From assembly GCA_039621445.1 (NCBI GenBank), contig CP154957.1, positions 36,420,696 to 36,484,695 on the forward strand: DNA of 64,000 nucleotides, given 5' to 3'. The position numbers were made by a program, and so were the translations under genes. Shown in pieces: positions 20,321-30,537 of the stretch (position 1 is its first letter; each line of letters begins with the position of its first letter). This stretch comes from Euglena gracilis (taxonomy: Eukaryota > Euglenida > Euglenophyceae > Euglenales). The notes beneath the pieces are model-generated. The model was given only the letters and a program-made list of their open reading frames with translations. It was not told the origin of the DNA and ran no database searches.

Positions 20321-23141
20321 GTGCTCGCCGCCTTTTCAGGGCTTTGGCGGCAACAATTCTTTCAACAATCCTTTTTTTAATCCATTTGTTCAATGCGGCC
20401 CCAACACAGAACAGAAACCTTGCGTCGCCTTGCCTTTTTTTTGAAAATGTAGAGAAATGGTACCCCCTCCCAAATAGTTTGCCAGGGTGCCAAGTTACCA
20501 GAACCATCTTTTTGGCCTCTCCCCTGCCGAGTTTTTCGGGCAATACCCATTTATTTAGGCGGCGCATCTCGCACTTAAGCTTTTTTTTGGCCGATGTGCG
20601 CATTTTCGCAAACTAACCAAAAACCACTTTGAGTGCCGGCGTCACAAGGGGTGAGAGTGAGAGGCGACAGGATATTCGGGCGATTTCTTTTTTTTTGGCA
20701 CTGGCTCTCCTGGGAATTACGTGTTTTTTTGCTGTTTTTTTTTTGAGGTCGGAATGACATGAAAACCCTCGGACCTATCCCCCCAAAGCGAAAAAACACC
20801 GACAAAAACACCAAAACCCCAGTACCGCCTCCCCCCAATCTGTGTGTGACAACTGCCAGCGCCAGGTGGTGCTCTGGAGGTGGGGTGGTAGGTCCACCCC
20901 TTTGCTTGATTTCTGAAGGTTTGCGGCACGTTGTGGAGGTTTTTGAAGTTGTCTACAAAAGGAGTGGAAGTGCACATGCCACATAAACACTTTATTTTTC
21001 GAGAATTCTGCCATTGGGGGTTGATGAGGGGGATACAGAACACAGCAGGACAGCCACCAGTTTCTTGTTGAATTCGGTGGCACGTTGCCCATCAATGCCC
21101 CACTGCTGTTCAATGCACCGTGGCACCCACACAACAGCGTAAATGATGTCGGTGTGCGCAAATGCGCACATGGACGGTGTGTGCAAATGGGCACACCGTC
21201 CACTTTAAAACCATTTAAGAGCCTCCAATGGCAGTGTGTTTTGGAGCTGGAAAATGAATGTCACAACACTGTGATATTACCTCTCTTGTATTCCTGTGGT
21301 GCTGGACCCCCTCTGTTGCTGCTGGCATGTTTGGGTGGCTGGTGTGCGCAAATGCGCAAATCAACCATTAAAATGGTTGCTTTTCATAATTGCGGGCACC
21401 CTCCAAAACTCCTTTTCATTTTGAAGCCTTGGCAACAGGGACTTCTGAGACAAGAGAAGGATCGAAACAGGAGGAGAGCAGATTGTGGAGATGTTGTGCC
21501 CAAAGTGGTGGTGTAAGGTATGTCTGGCCAGTGTATTGCATGTTATGGCCCCCTGACCACAGTGATTTTCAAGTCAGCTGCCACATCCATTTTTGGCCAA
21601 GTTAGTGCCTCATTTTCGGACTGAAATACTGGGGGTGAACGGCATTTTTAAACTCATTTTTTCAGGATAAAACCTGGAACTGTTGTTTATTTTGATGTTT
21701 CAGGGGCTAAGAAATGGTTTTTCACAGGTTCAATTGCTGATGCCCAAATTCGGGCCCGCAGGCTGGTCCTTTAATTGTACTGAGATTCTACAAAAAAAAA
21801 CCTTCGCATTTAAGGATTTCCAACTGCAATAGTGCCGCACCCTCTAAATGGTACATGTGTTCAGTTGCACAAGAGGTTGGTGCGCGCAGATGCGCAAACT
21901 GACCAAAAAGTCTGTTTTCGCATTTGCACAAAGTAACCACTTGTACAACTTTGCAAACACATCAATTGCAGCTTGCACACATGGTCTTTTCCACAGCTGC
22001 ACAAATGGTTGGCGTGCGCATTTGCGCACACCGTCCATTTGTGCATTTGCCCACCCGACCACCAATCTCTCACACAGCCAAGTTTCAGGTATCGCTTCAA
22101 GCTTAGGCACACCTCTCCAAATCGTTCAGGCAATGTCCTGGGTTAATGAGACAGCCATTAGAGGGCTCAAAACACACCTCTGGGTGTTGTGTATATAAAA
22201 TGCTGCGGTGGCACCTGCTCTCAGGCGCCCTATTTGCCAAAGTCCCTGCTTTCACCTCCGTGTCCTGGGGCACCACATCACATCCTGCTTACATTTTTGG
22301 GTTTTTGGGATCTTGTCTTTTCAATTTCGTAAAAAAAATATCGATGTGCGCATTTGCGCACATCGTCAAGAAAAAAAAGCACAAGTGTGCCGCCTAAGAT
22401 TTTGACCGAAATGTTCCCCAGAAAGCTATTTGCTGATGGGTTTCAGGAAATGTTCTCTGAATCTAATTTTTGTTTAACCAAAACAGGTGAAACACCTACA
22501 ACAAGTTAGTTATTGTCGAAGTTTTCGGGCGCTGTCGACCAATTTTGTATCATACAGCATGGGGTAAGTAATGAAAACTGCGGATTATCACCACGACCAC
22601 GGCCCCGTTCCCGGTATATTTTTTTGTCAGTTGCGAGCGACTTGATCCTGGTTTTCTGAATCACCTCCGTTTGACCCCCAACTCCCCGCCAGGCCCGAGT
22701 TATTCAGCTGACAAGGGGTCCAAACTGGGTGGGATTGCCCCCCCCCCCCAGTTTCGACCCTGCCATTTCGCCGGGTGAGATTTTGGATCAAAAAATTGAT
22801 TTTGAAAAAAATATCTCGTACGTACATTATTTCTATTTCCAAAAATGTCTGGCAGACCAAATGGACACCCGGAGGCCCTCCATCGCCTTGGAATGCCCTG
22901 TCCAACCATGCTTTATTTTCTCCCCAACTCTTTGTGTAGCCCGAGTTACGGCCATTTTTCAGCCAATTTTGGCCATTTTGGGCTGTTTTCGCAGTCAAAA
23001 AAATCGATGTTTCCAAAATGTCTTGGGAAGGAAGCAAAATCAAAGGAAATGTTACTGGGAGGTCATTCTTCTCCCACTCCCCAGTTTGCGTGGGTGTTGA
23101 ACCTCGTGTCCCAATGTTCTCTTTTATTTGGCAAAGTCCAG
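20321..23141. repeat. Intron with palindrome cluster and an inverse copy of repeat F
   Basis: Positions 21,150-22,363 carry about six copies or half copies of the palindrome GTGCGCAAATGCGCAC. Positions 22,560-23,000 are the inverse copy of the family F repeat seen at 16.5-17.2 kb. No coding segment recognised between. Confidence 0.55.
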
Positions 23142-23463
23142 CCCCAATTTACATGGACGGGCCCCTGCCGCCCGATGAGTTCATTCGAGTCGTCTCGGAG
23201 TCGTACCACAGCTGTGCCCTCCGTTTTCCTGCTTGGACCTGTGCCCTTCACTTGCGCAAAGGAAATGCGTTTTCGGGCAGTCCCCTTCCAGCGCAACGCC
23301 ATCAGGTGTGCCGGTGGGCGAACACTCAGGGTGCCACGGCTCATCAGCAGGTGACCCCCCCAACCCAACAAAGGCCCTGCCTCGACCTCCCGGCCGACCC
23401 CTGCTACGCCGCGGAGCCCTTCCTGGAGTACTGCGCCTGCCCAGGGCCGCCCTCTGTGTCTGG
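23142..23463 (+). CDS. ADP-ribosylglycohydrolase, variable middle exon
   Basis: Open frame after the AG at 23,141 with helical, cysteine-containing sequence: PDEFIRVVSESYHSCALRF, then LDLPADPCYAAEPFLEYC. Placed in this gene by position and strand, between the GNGA and GGDTDT exons, not by a clear motif. A second frame in 23,270-23,350 is also open, so an internal intron is possible. Confidence 0.45.
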
Positions 23464-23563
23464 GGTCCAGTGCTGGCAGTTGCAGAGCTCAGTGTGCCAT
23501 CCAATCTGACCAACCCCCCCCCCCCGGCTGCCGCCTTTGGGTGCGGGCCTGCGCGGCCTGCAG

Positions 23564-23727
23564 CAGGGGGTCCAGTACCCGGCCGATGGGCTGCGCGAGG
23601 TCTGCTTGGCGGCCGTTGGGGAGGCCACGGACCCCGCCAGCCAAGCCACTGGTGCCCAGCAAGATGGGTTGGATGCGTTCGGGCAGTTGCTTGGCCGGCT
23701 GGCCCGCGTCCAGCCACAGGCTGCCCT
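23564..23727 (+). CDS. ADP-ribosylglycohydrolase, helical exon
   Basis: After a C-run and the AG at 23,563 the frame reads GVQYPADGLREVCLAAVGEA and then LDAFGQLLGRLARVQPQAAL, in the same register as the next exon. Consistent with family helices but without a diagnostic residue. Confidence 0.5.
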
Positions 23728-23958
23728 GTGGTTGACCGGCCCCTGTGGGATGCCTCAATTTTCTCGTTGGAGTTGTCGTTGGGACAAATTTTGTGCTGTT
23801 TTGGTACAGAGGAATTGTGGAATTTTTCAACAAACATTTGGCCAAACTACGCTTTTGAAATCGCCCAGACAGATGGATCCAGCAGAGGGAGGAGATTGTG
23901 TTGTTCCCTCATCAGCAACAAAAGCTCCAGCCCCATGTTTCTCGTTTGTGCTTCGCAG

Positions 23959-24205
23959 GCAGGGCCGCCTGCCCCTGCGGGCGGAGGTGCAACCTGGGCG
24001 CCTCCTCCACTTCTCCCAGCGCGGCCTCAACACCGTCGCCATCGCGTTCTACTGCGTGCTGCGGGCCCAGTCACTCGGGGACGTGATGCACCTCGTCCTG
24101 GGGATCGGCGGGGACACCGACACGGTGGGGGCGGTGGCGATGAGCGTTGCGGGCGCCATGTATGGCTTGGCGGCGACGAGCGCGCTCTTCAAACAGGGAC
24201 CCCAG
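23959..24205 (+). CDS. ADP-ribosylglycohydrolase, GGDTDT exon
   Basis: Acceptor CGTTTGTGCTTCGCAG and donor CCCCAG/GTTTGA bound this exon. It holds the signature MHLVLGIGGDTDTVGAVA followed by AGAMYGLAA. The GGDTDT aspartates complete the dinuclear metal site with the SDDT of the 17.7-kb exon. The terminal segment of the fold is probably in a further exon not identified, unless the gene runs on into the NADAR exons. Confidence 0.88.
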
Positions 24206-25459
24206 GTTTGAACTTGGAGAATACAGATGCAAGTAGACACTGTGATGCCTGCCAAAATTGTCAAATGCTTCTGAGGAATTTATACATATGCATATATGGC
24301 AGCTGCACCTTTGCATACCTCCCAGGGGGTGTCGAAGTGGACACTTGGTTGGCCACGGGTACCCTAGGGTTAGTGAAGGCTTAGGGTGAGGGTTGGGACC
24401 AGCTGGCCTGAGTTCGGCCTCTCATTTCCCAACCTCCGTTGGCCACAGGTACCCTAGGGTTAGTGAAGGCTTAGGGTGAGGGTTGGGACCAGCTGGCCTG
24501 AGTTCGGCCTCTCATTTCCCAACCTCCCTCTGGGCTGGACCGCGCAATTCCAAAACGGCGGCAGATAACCAACCCCAGTACCTGCACCCAACCAAGTGTC
24601 CGTTTACCCCCCAGGGGGCATCCAAAGGTACACCTGCTGAGACATAAATTCGACGTGTAGTGTTTGTATGTATAATATAATATGTAATGTATATATGTGT
24701 ATTATATCTCTGAATATTATATCTTTGCATATCCGTAAATTGATCTTCCTGAGGGGGGGGGGGTTGAGTGGGTAGGTTGGTTCGACAATTGGAGCAAGGA
24801 GGGTCCTTGATGCCGGGAATATGGTGGGCCTGGAATCGGTGGATATTTCCCAGCACTTGAGCAGCGCTGCACTTGGGGTAACGGGTTGCAACGGTACACT
24901 GGACAGACAGTTCTAAAAGCAAGGGAATATATGTAGCAGACATTGTGATGGTATCCTTGTTGGTGGTGGTGGCGGCGGCGTCGGCGGCCGCGGTGGTGGT
25001 GGTGTTGGACTCTCAGAACATGCGTTTCAGTCCTCTCCAGATCCCCCCAAATCCTCTAAAGGGACTTTCGCACACGGTGTGTGTGAGCACAACCGAGGAA
25101 GATCAACCATAGGCAATGTGCTGTTTACCAGAGGGCACACCCCATCCCTCACCCATTGCTGCTTTTCCCACCTCCAGAAAGGCCCCAATTTTATTTCTCC
25201 AGCCACCTTTCGGGCGGCTGGACAGCAATGGATTTTTGATCATTGAGGATGCAAAAATGGTCCAAAAACGGGCAAAGTGAGTCAGTTGGAAACGGGCTGC
25301 CTAGCTTAATCGTGGGGTCAAATTCGATGCATCGATTACTTTTTGCATAATTGTCCGTTTGGGGGAGTTTTCAGTTTCGATTTTTGAGGTACCTGGTTCG
25401 AGAGCCGGGGGGGGGGGGGGCAGCCAGTGCCCTTTTTGCAGCCAGCCCTAATTTTTCAG
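24206..25459. repeat. Spacer with a TIR element and a 90-bp tandem duplication
   Basis: Inverted arms at about 24,270-24,358 and 24,575-24,665 share GGAATTTAT, CACCTTTG.AT.CC and GGACACTTGGTTGG. Between them a 90-bp unit is duplicated almost perfectly (24,348-24,437 and 24,438-24,527). It contains the telomere-like phrases CCCTAGGGTTAG and CTTAGGGTGAGGGTTGGG. The remainder has GGC/GGT triplet runs near 24,965-25,010. Confidence 0.7.
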
Positions 25460-25695
25460 GTGCTGTGCCGTGGAGCCGGATTTGCACAGTGTGACATTTC
25501 TCCAGACACACACCCTTGTTGTCTCCCACCCACATGCAGCCCTGACAGCGGGTGTCGCTTCTGCCCTCCGCAATGCACGGACATTGGCCCACAGGTATGA
25601 AGAAGAACGGGCACGGTTGTTCGTTCTGCAGAATTTTGGTGATTTGGTGAACACTGCGGATACCTTGCTCAGGCCCTTGTTCCCCATCGTCCTGG
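25460..25695 (+). CDS. Unidentified internal exon, strong splice sites
   Basis: Bounded by acceptor CTAATTTTTCAG and donor CTGG/GTAAGAG. The 78-residue open frame reads SVTFLQTHTLVVSHPHAALT, then ASALRNARTLAHRYEEERAR, then FGDLVNTADTLLRPLF. The SHPHAALTAGVASAL stretch is reminiscent of the T-H-x-H-P-x-A helix of ADP-ribosylglycohydrolases, but that is not enough to assign it. It lies on the same strand between the glycohydrolase and the NADAR exons and may link them in one transcript. Confidence 0.55.
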
Positions 25696-26890
25696 GTAAG
25701 AGTGGAGTCACAAGCAGTCAGCATACATGCAACACTGGTGGCGTACCGTCGGGGGGTGTTGCAGTACAACGTCGTCCAAACAATCCAGACTATTTTTCGG
25801 AGACCGCCCAAAAATTTTCCGGACCATTCACATTTTTCACCCAAATTGGCTGTTTGGGTGTTGTTGGGGCTGACCCTGACACATGCACAGCAGGGCTGAC
25901 CCTGACACAGGCTGACCCTGACACATGCACAGCAGGGCTGTCGGGAAGGCCCGGAGGGGTGGGTGGTCGGACTCCCCCCACCCACCTGGGAGGTACCCAA
26001 CTTCTTCTCACGTGTTGTTCGTCAATCAGGGACATGCCGATTTCTTTTGAGGGTGGCCGCCTGATTGGGGTTTAAACAAAGAAGGCGCCTCATTTGGGTG
26101 CCTTCCATGTTTTTGAGGCTGAGGAATTTTCAGGCATTTTTTTGAAGGGTTTTAAAAACAATTTTTCAAGGGTGGTCTGGGCATCGAACCAACTTTTTCT
26201 TGATTTTGAACGTGGTCCAAAACGAGGAGTCCAAAGCACCTTTTTTTTTTTGAGTTTCAGTTGGATAGACAATGTTTGAAGGATACCAAAAATCATTTTT
26301 TTCCCCTGGAGTTTGCTTGTTTTTGTCGACATTTTGCGACTTCATTTTTGCTCAGTTCTCAGAATTCTGCTAGTCTGATCTTTTAAGGTATTTTGGCAAA
26401 AAAAATAATGAAAATTTGGCATGGATCAAAGTGCTTTAGATCCATAATTTCTGTTTGTATCTACGATGTCCATTCGTATGTGCATGTGTGCAAATATGTG
26501 CAACGCATATGTATTGGCTCACTGGACCACTCAGGGTCTGCATGCATCTCTAACGGGGCTGGAAGAGCCCACATGGACGCTGAACGGCCAGTGGTGTACC
26601 CAGCCCTTTGCCTCCCTTGAAGGAATGGAAGGCAGCTCTTTGGCCTGCATATTTTATGACCCCAGTACCCCAGTTCTTTTTGGAGGCGCCTGCTGTGACT
26701 GGATCTTTCTACACTTTTGGCATTAGCATGAAATGTGTTGGTATGTGCCATCCTTTGTTTCGGTCCTTGGGATGACATGTTCATTTCTCGGCTGCGACTC
26801 TACTTGATTTTTTGTGCCATACGTAAACACTGCACCTCGCCAGTTGCCTTCCATGGCTGGAAATTAGAACAACACGCGTGAGTTATGACC
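25696..26890. other. Probable intron; short tandem repeat and one doubtful exon
   Basis: About 25,868-25,940 repeats CTGACCCTGACACATGCACA. An open segment at 26,535-26,720 (plus), with GSSLACIFYDPSTPVLFGG, follows an AG but has no convincing donor or family match. The remainder is T-rich. Confidence 0.35.
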
Positions 26891-27047
26891 TGTGGAATCA
26901 TCCAAGGGGTTGGAAGCCATCATAGGGGTTGGAAGCACGGCGAGTGCAGTAGAAATTTCGGCCAACAGGGGGAGACCGGTTGCTCCACATGGCCTGCGGA
27001 TGACGGGAACCTGTTCCTGCTGGCACACCATTGCAGCCAACAGACAG

Positions 27048-27225
27048 CTGAGGTTTCTCATGAACGGAGAGGGCCGCTACCGGACGCTGGCGGCCGACTT
27101 CCCCTTCGACTTTGTGGTCGATGGGCTGCTGTGGCGGTCGGTGGAGGATTTTGCCCTGAGCCACGCCTGCCACGCCGCGCCCGGCGCACACGCCCCGTGC
27201 CCAATCCAGTCACATCAGTGGGGAG
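27048..27225 (+). CDS. NADAR domain 1, N-terminal exon
   Basis: NADAR domains are YbiA-like folds linked to NAD/ADP-ribose metabolism; some act as N-glycosidases on ADP-ribosyl conjugates. After acceptor AACAGACAG the exon reads LRFLMNGEGRYRTLAADFPF, then DFVVDGLLWRSVEDFALSHA. This follows the family block F-x-S/N-x-x-P-x-x-x-(D/L)G-x-x-W-x-S-V-E. The usual histidine after the glutamate (VEH) is replaced (VED), so activity is uncertain. Open frame upstream from 26,892 may also be coding. Confidence 0.6.
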
Positions 27226-27319
27226 GTGGGTGCACCTGGGAGAGACACGCCACGTTTTTTGCAGGTTTTTTTGTTTATTTTGGCAAGGGTTTTGTTCTTT
27301 TCCGTCGCTTTTTTGACAG

Positions 27320-27608
27320 TCCGTGTGTCCGCCGCCGGTGGCCTCTCCCAACGCGCAGGCGGACGCGTTCCAGGAGGGCCTCGAGATGGGCCTCCGCCAC
27401 CGGCTGGTGCAGGACGCCGGGCTGCAGGCGTGCCTGTTGGCCACCGGCCGCAATGCGCTGGTGCCGATCGACCCACGGGCGGCAGAGAGGCAGAGTCCAC
27501 TGGGGTTCCGGCCCGAGTATTGGGCTCTCTTGCTGATGGCCGCCCGCGGCAAGCGCTCCCCCGAAGCGAAAATTGGGCCACCCCCCCACAACTGGACTGG
27601 CAGCCTGG
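27320..27608 (+). CDS. NADAR domain 1, C-terminal exon
   Basis: After acceptor TTTTTTGACAG the frame reads ADAFQEGLEMGLRHRLVQDA, then GLQACLLATGRNALVPIDP, then YWALLLMAARGK. This corresponds to the NADAR C-terminal helices: M-x-x-A-L...KF, LL-x-T-G...LVE, and the LLM-x-x-R helix. The GIG/N-x-LG loop is absent and the central AQK...LGRR block is not seen between the two exons, so the domain is shortened. The donor is tentatively CCTGG/GTAGCA. Confidence 0.62.
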
Positions 27609-27855
27609 GTAGCACAGCACAGCAGGGTTGCACCGATGAACATCGTCACATATGGTACCGCCCCCCCCCCCCGCCAACAGCCCTCGAACGACAGAGCCAG
27701 AGGGCACTGTCGACACGTCAACACGCCACACAATTCCCAGCATGCCTGTCCCTGTGCAGACGCTGTCGTCTTCTTTTGTGCGGGGTCGGTCCGAAAAAAA
27801 AACGGTTGTTTGGAGGGGTCCACAGCTGCATTCTGCCGGAGGGCGCTTCTTCCAG

Positions 27856-27966
27856 TGAGCTTCAAGCGGAGAGGGAGCACCGGGTGGCAGCCAGCAGCGC
27901 GGAGGACCCCCTCTCCAACTGGTTCCCCCTCCCCGACTTCCTCCTCGAGGGACGCGTCTGGCGTGC
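27856..27966 (+). CDS. NADAR domain 2, N-terminal exon
   Basis: Exon between the AG at 27,855 and donor GCGTGC/GTGGGC. It contains SSAEDPLSNWFPLPDFLLEG, then RVWRA, the NADAR opening FLSNFYP-x-PF-x-LDG-x-x-W. The SVEH continuation that should follow was not located, so a small exon between 27,967 and 28,860 may be missing from this annotation. Confidence 0.62.
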
Positions 27967-28868
27967 GTGGGCCTTGTTTCTGCCCCCTTATCTCCATCGT
28001 GACTCACTTCTGCTTTTGCTGTTCGTTCTATTATTTGTGTCACAGACTTGTTTCCTCAGGATGGCTTGTGCCTTGTTCCCCCGACTGATCCAAGCCTGTA
28101 GGAGACATTTATTTTTGGAAGTCTCGCCATTTTCACAGCATTCAAGTTCTTCACATGCCCCGGCCCTCTGTGGAGCATTACGTCCAAACCAGGATCCTCC
28201 CTCATTGTTGGGCCTGAAATGTTGAACTTTTGGACCACGCGCCTCCTTCGCGTTTCAACACCCCCCCCCCATGCACTTGGCAGTTGAGAAAGCCTCTGCC
28301 GTCTAGCACAGTGACAACTCATCGTGTTCTTTCCAGTTGGGCCACCACCCAATTTCTTTCAAAATTAATATTCGAAGCATGGTGTGGCGTTTCTGGTTGA
28401 TTCTTTTCAAGCGAAATTTCTAGTGTCAATTGGAATGTTTTTTGGGGGGTGCCACCCTCCAAAGAAATACATTCCAAATGATTCCTCTTCCTTGGGAATG
28501 TATTTGGATGAGGCCGATAGGTCTGCAGGGTCTCTGAAAAAAGGTTCGGCCAAGGTCAGAAATCAATATTTTGGCTATTGATCGGGGGATTTGGTGCCTG
28601 AGAACATTTTCCAAATATCCCCGTGTCCCAATGACCAATTTTCTCCTCTTTTCTCCCCATCTCTTCTATGTTTTGTTGCTGCAATAAATGAGGTTTCCCA
28701 GCCCAGTGTTGGATTTCCAGCATTTTTTTTTGCTGTACCTCGCATTTGTGCCGCCAGGCATGAGAAAGCAGTTTGCATTTGCAATATGTGTGCACCCCGA
28801 ATCGTGCCGCAACCAGAACCGCCCAGCGCTGGGATAGTGGGGGGGAAGGTGAATGGTATGCAGTGCAG

Positions 28869-29030
28869 TCCGCATGGGGAGGGCCGTGCCCGGGGCCCAG
28901 AAGTTCGAGGACGAGGGCGTGCGGGAGGAGATCCGGCGCCAGCGGGCCGTGGCCCGGGCCGTGGAGCTGGGCCGGCGGCGCCACCCGAGCTACCGGCGGG
29001 ACTGGGGCCCCCCAGGGCCCCCTTTGCCCG
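28869..29030 (+). CDS. NADAR domain 2, central exon
   Basis: Preceded by TATGCAGTGCAG and ended by donor CCCG/GTGCGT. The frame reads GAQKFEDEGVREEIRRQRAV, then ARAVELGRRRHPSYRRDW. This fits the family core (A)QKF-x-D-x-x-x-R-x-x-I...A...LGR...R-x-DW very closely and is the most convincing NADAR exon. Confidence 0.78.
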
Positions 29031-29285
29031 GTGCGTCAAATTAAAATCCCCCAATGTACAACTCTGGTCAAATTCCTGGATGCGATACCCGGCTCAGGAA
29101 TGCGTGCAGCTTCGTTGCAAAGATGGGCAACGACCCCTGGTAGCGCAACCTCCGAGCTCCTGAACGCCGGAAATGGCCCCATTTTCCCGTTCGGTCGGAA
29201 AGGGAAAGACACTGGCGTGCGTACGTTCATTCTTTCCCCGCCCCAATGCGGTCTGCCTCCGTTTCCTCCAACCCTGCCAAACCAG

Positions 29286-29378
29286 CGGCCCTGCCCTCAA
29301 GTGCGGGCGGACGTCGCGTGGGAGGCGATGCGGCAGAAGTTCCGGCGGTACGACGCCCTCGCCCAGGCCATGCCACGT
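29286..29378 (+). CDS. NADAR domain 2, KF-helix exon
   Basis: Preceded by a pyrimidine tract and CCAAACCAG. Reads RADVAWEAMRQKFRRYDALA, the conserved V-M-x-x-A-L-x-x-KF-x-x...L helix that follows the R-x-DW block. The donor is not certain. Confidence 0.7.
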
Positions 29379-29592
29379 CCCCTCCCCCCTGAGTGACTGG
29401 CGTTGGCTCCGGGACCCTGGGGGGATTGCCGTCGGAGGTTGCAGCCCGTTTCGTTGGCCGCTGTGGTTGTGCCATGTGCACCGACTGGTTGGAAAAGGGG
29501 GCCGGCTGCAGCTCGCCGCAGCTGACCCCCCTTTCCAACCAACAGACAGACACATCTCCCTGTAGTCAACCAAATTATTTAACAAAAAAAAA

Positions 29593-29793
29593 TCAACAGT
29601 TGATGAGTTTGTTTAGAGAAATAGGGTTCGGGTTAAGGTACTCATGCAAACAGTTGAACCATTGCCTCCCATCGTCGCTATCGGCCTCTGCAGGGTCCTC
29701 AGCGAACCCAAAGAGCCGCCCAACCTGGGTTAAAAACATGGGGGACATGAGCGAGGCGCTGAAGGTGCCAAGTGAGGGTTCCCCAATGTGCAT
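29593..29793 (-). other. Unassigned open frame, minus strand, inside the NADAR gene
   Basis: The minus strand reads MSPMFLTQVGRLFGFAEDPA, then EADSDDGRQWFNCLHEYLN, a natural-looking sequence without G/C-run artefacts. It could be a fragment of a mobile-element ORF inserted in the intron. No family recognised; coding status unproven. Confidence 0.25.
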
Positions 29794-30295
29794 TAACCCC
29801 AGTCGGGAAGAATTCTTTGTGGGTTAGCTCGTACACTGTAGAGGCCAATCAATAATTTAAACATGTGCACACATTGTAATCACAAGTCCTGTACTCTGGC
29901 TGCATTCATGTCTGGCCGCGGGGTGGCTGTGGTTCCAACCACAGTAACCCCCCCCCCCCGAAATAGAATCTATTTCTGGGTTTGTTGCTGGAAACTTCCA
30001 GGGGTCTTGTTTTTGGATGTTTTTTTCTTGACCGACCCAAGCTCGAAATAGCCATCATTTTTCAGGTTCCCAAAAAAACACTTCCTTCGGCGCTTCGTGC
30101 TATGTGTAAATTGGTACAAATTGACATTTACCATGGTTTTTTGCAATTCAAGAATCCGAAAAGCTTTGCATTTTTCAACATTTTTGTGGCTGAAATTGGG
30201 GTGTTTGGTAATGTTCAGGGAAAATTTTCACCATCCCTGACGCTCGGGTGTTATTTGGGGGGGGGGTCTTGAACCCGCGGGCACGGGTCCAACAG

Positions 30296-30537
30296 AATCC
30301 AACCTCCCCGGCCCACCTTCCCGGAACCCTCCGGGGTCGCCGGGCCGTGGGATGGCGCCGGTGCTGACGGCCACGGCACCAAAGGGCATCGCGGCGGAGG
30401 GGGACGAGTACTGGGGCGTCGGGGCGGGCCAGGGCCGCAACGTGCTGGGCCGCCTCCTCATGTGCATCCGGGATGCACTGCTGGACGTCCCGATCCCGGC
30501 GGGGCCCCCGTCGCAGTGGGAGGACGGGGGGTGGTGA
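30296..30537 (+). CDS. NADAR domain 2, C-terminal exon with stop
   Basis: After acceptor GGTCCAACAG the frame reads VLTATAPKGIAAEGDEYWGV, then GAGQGRNVLGRLLMCIRDAL, and ends with a TGA at 30,535-30,537 after EDGGW. This is the NADAR ending T-x-x-x-x-I-x-E-x-x-x-x-D-x-YWGIG...G-x-N-x-LG-x-LLM-x-IR. The stop is about 18 residues beyond the domain and is a credible protein C-terminus. Confidence 0.8.

Noticed and set aside
26535-26720. Possible WD-repeat-like exon (ACIFYDPSTPVLFGG)
   Set aside because: One loose resemblance, no donor site and no second repeat unit.
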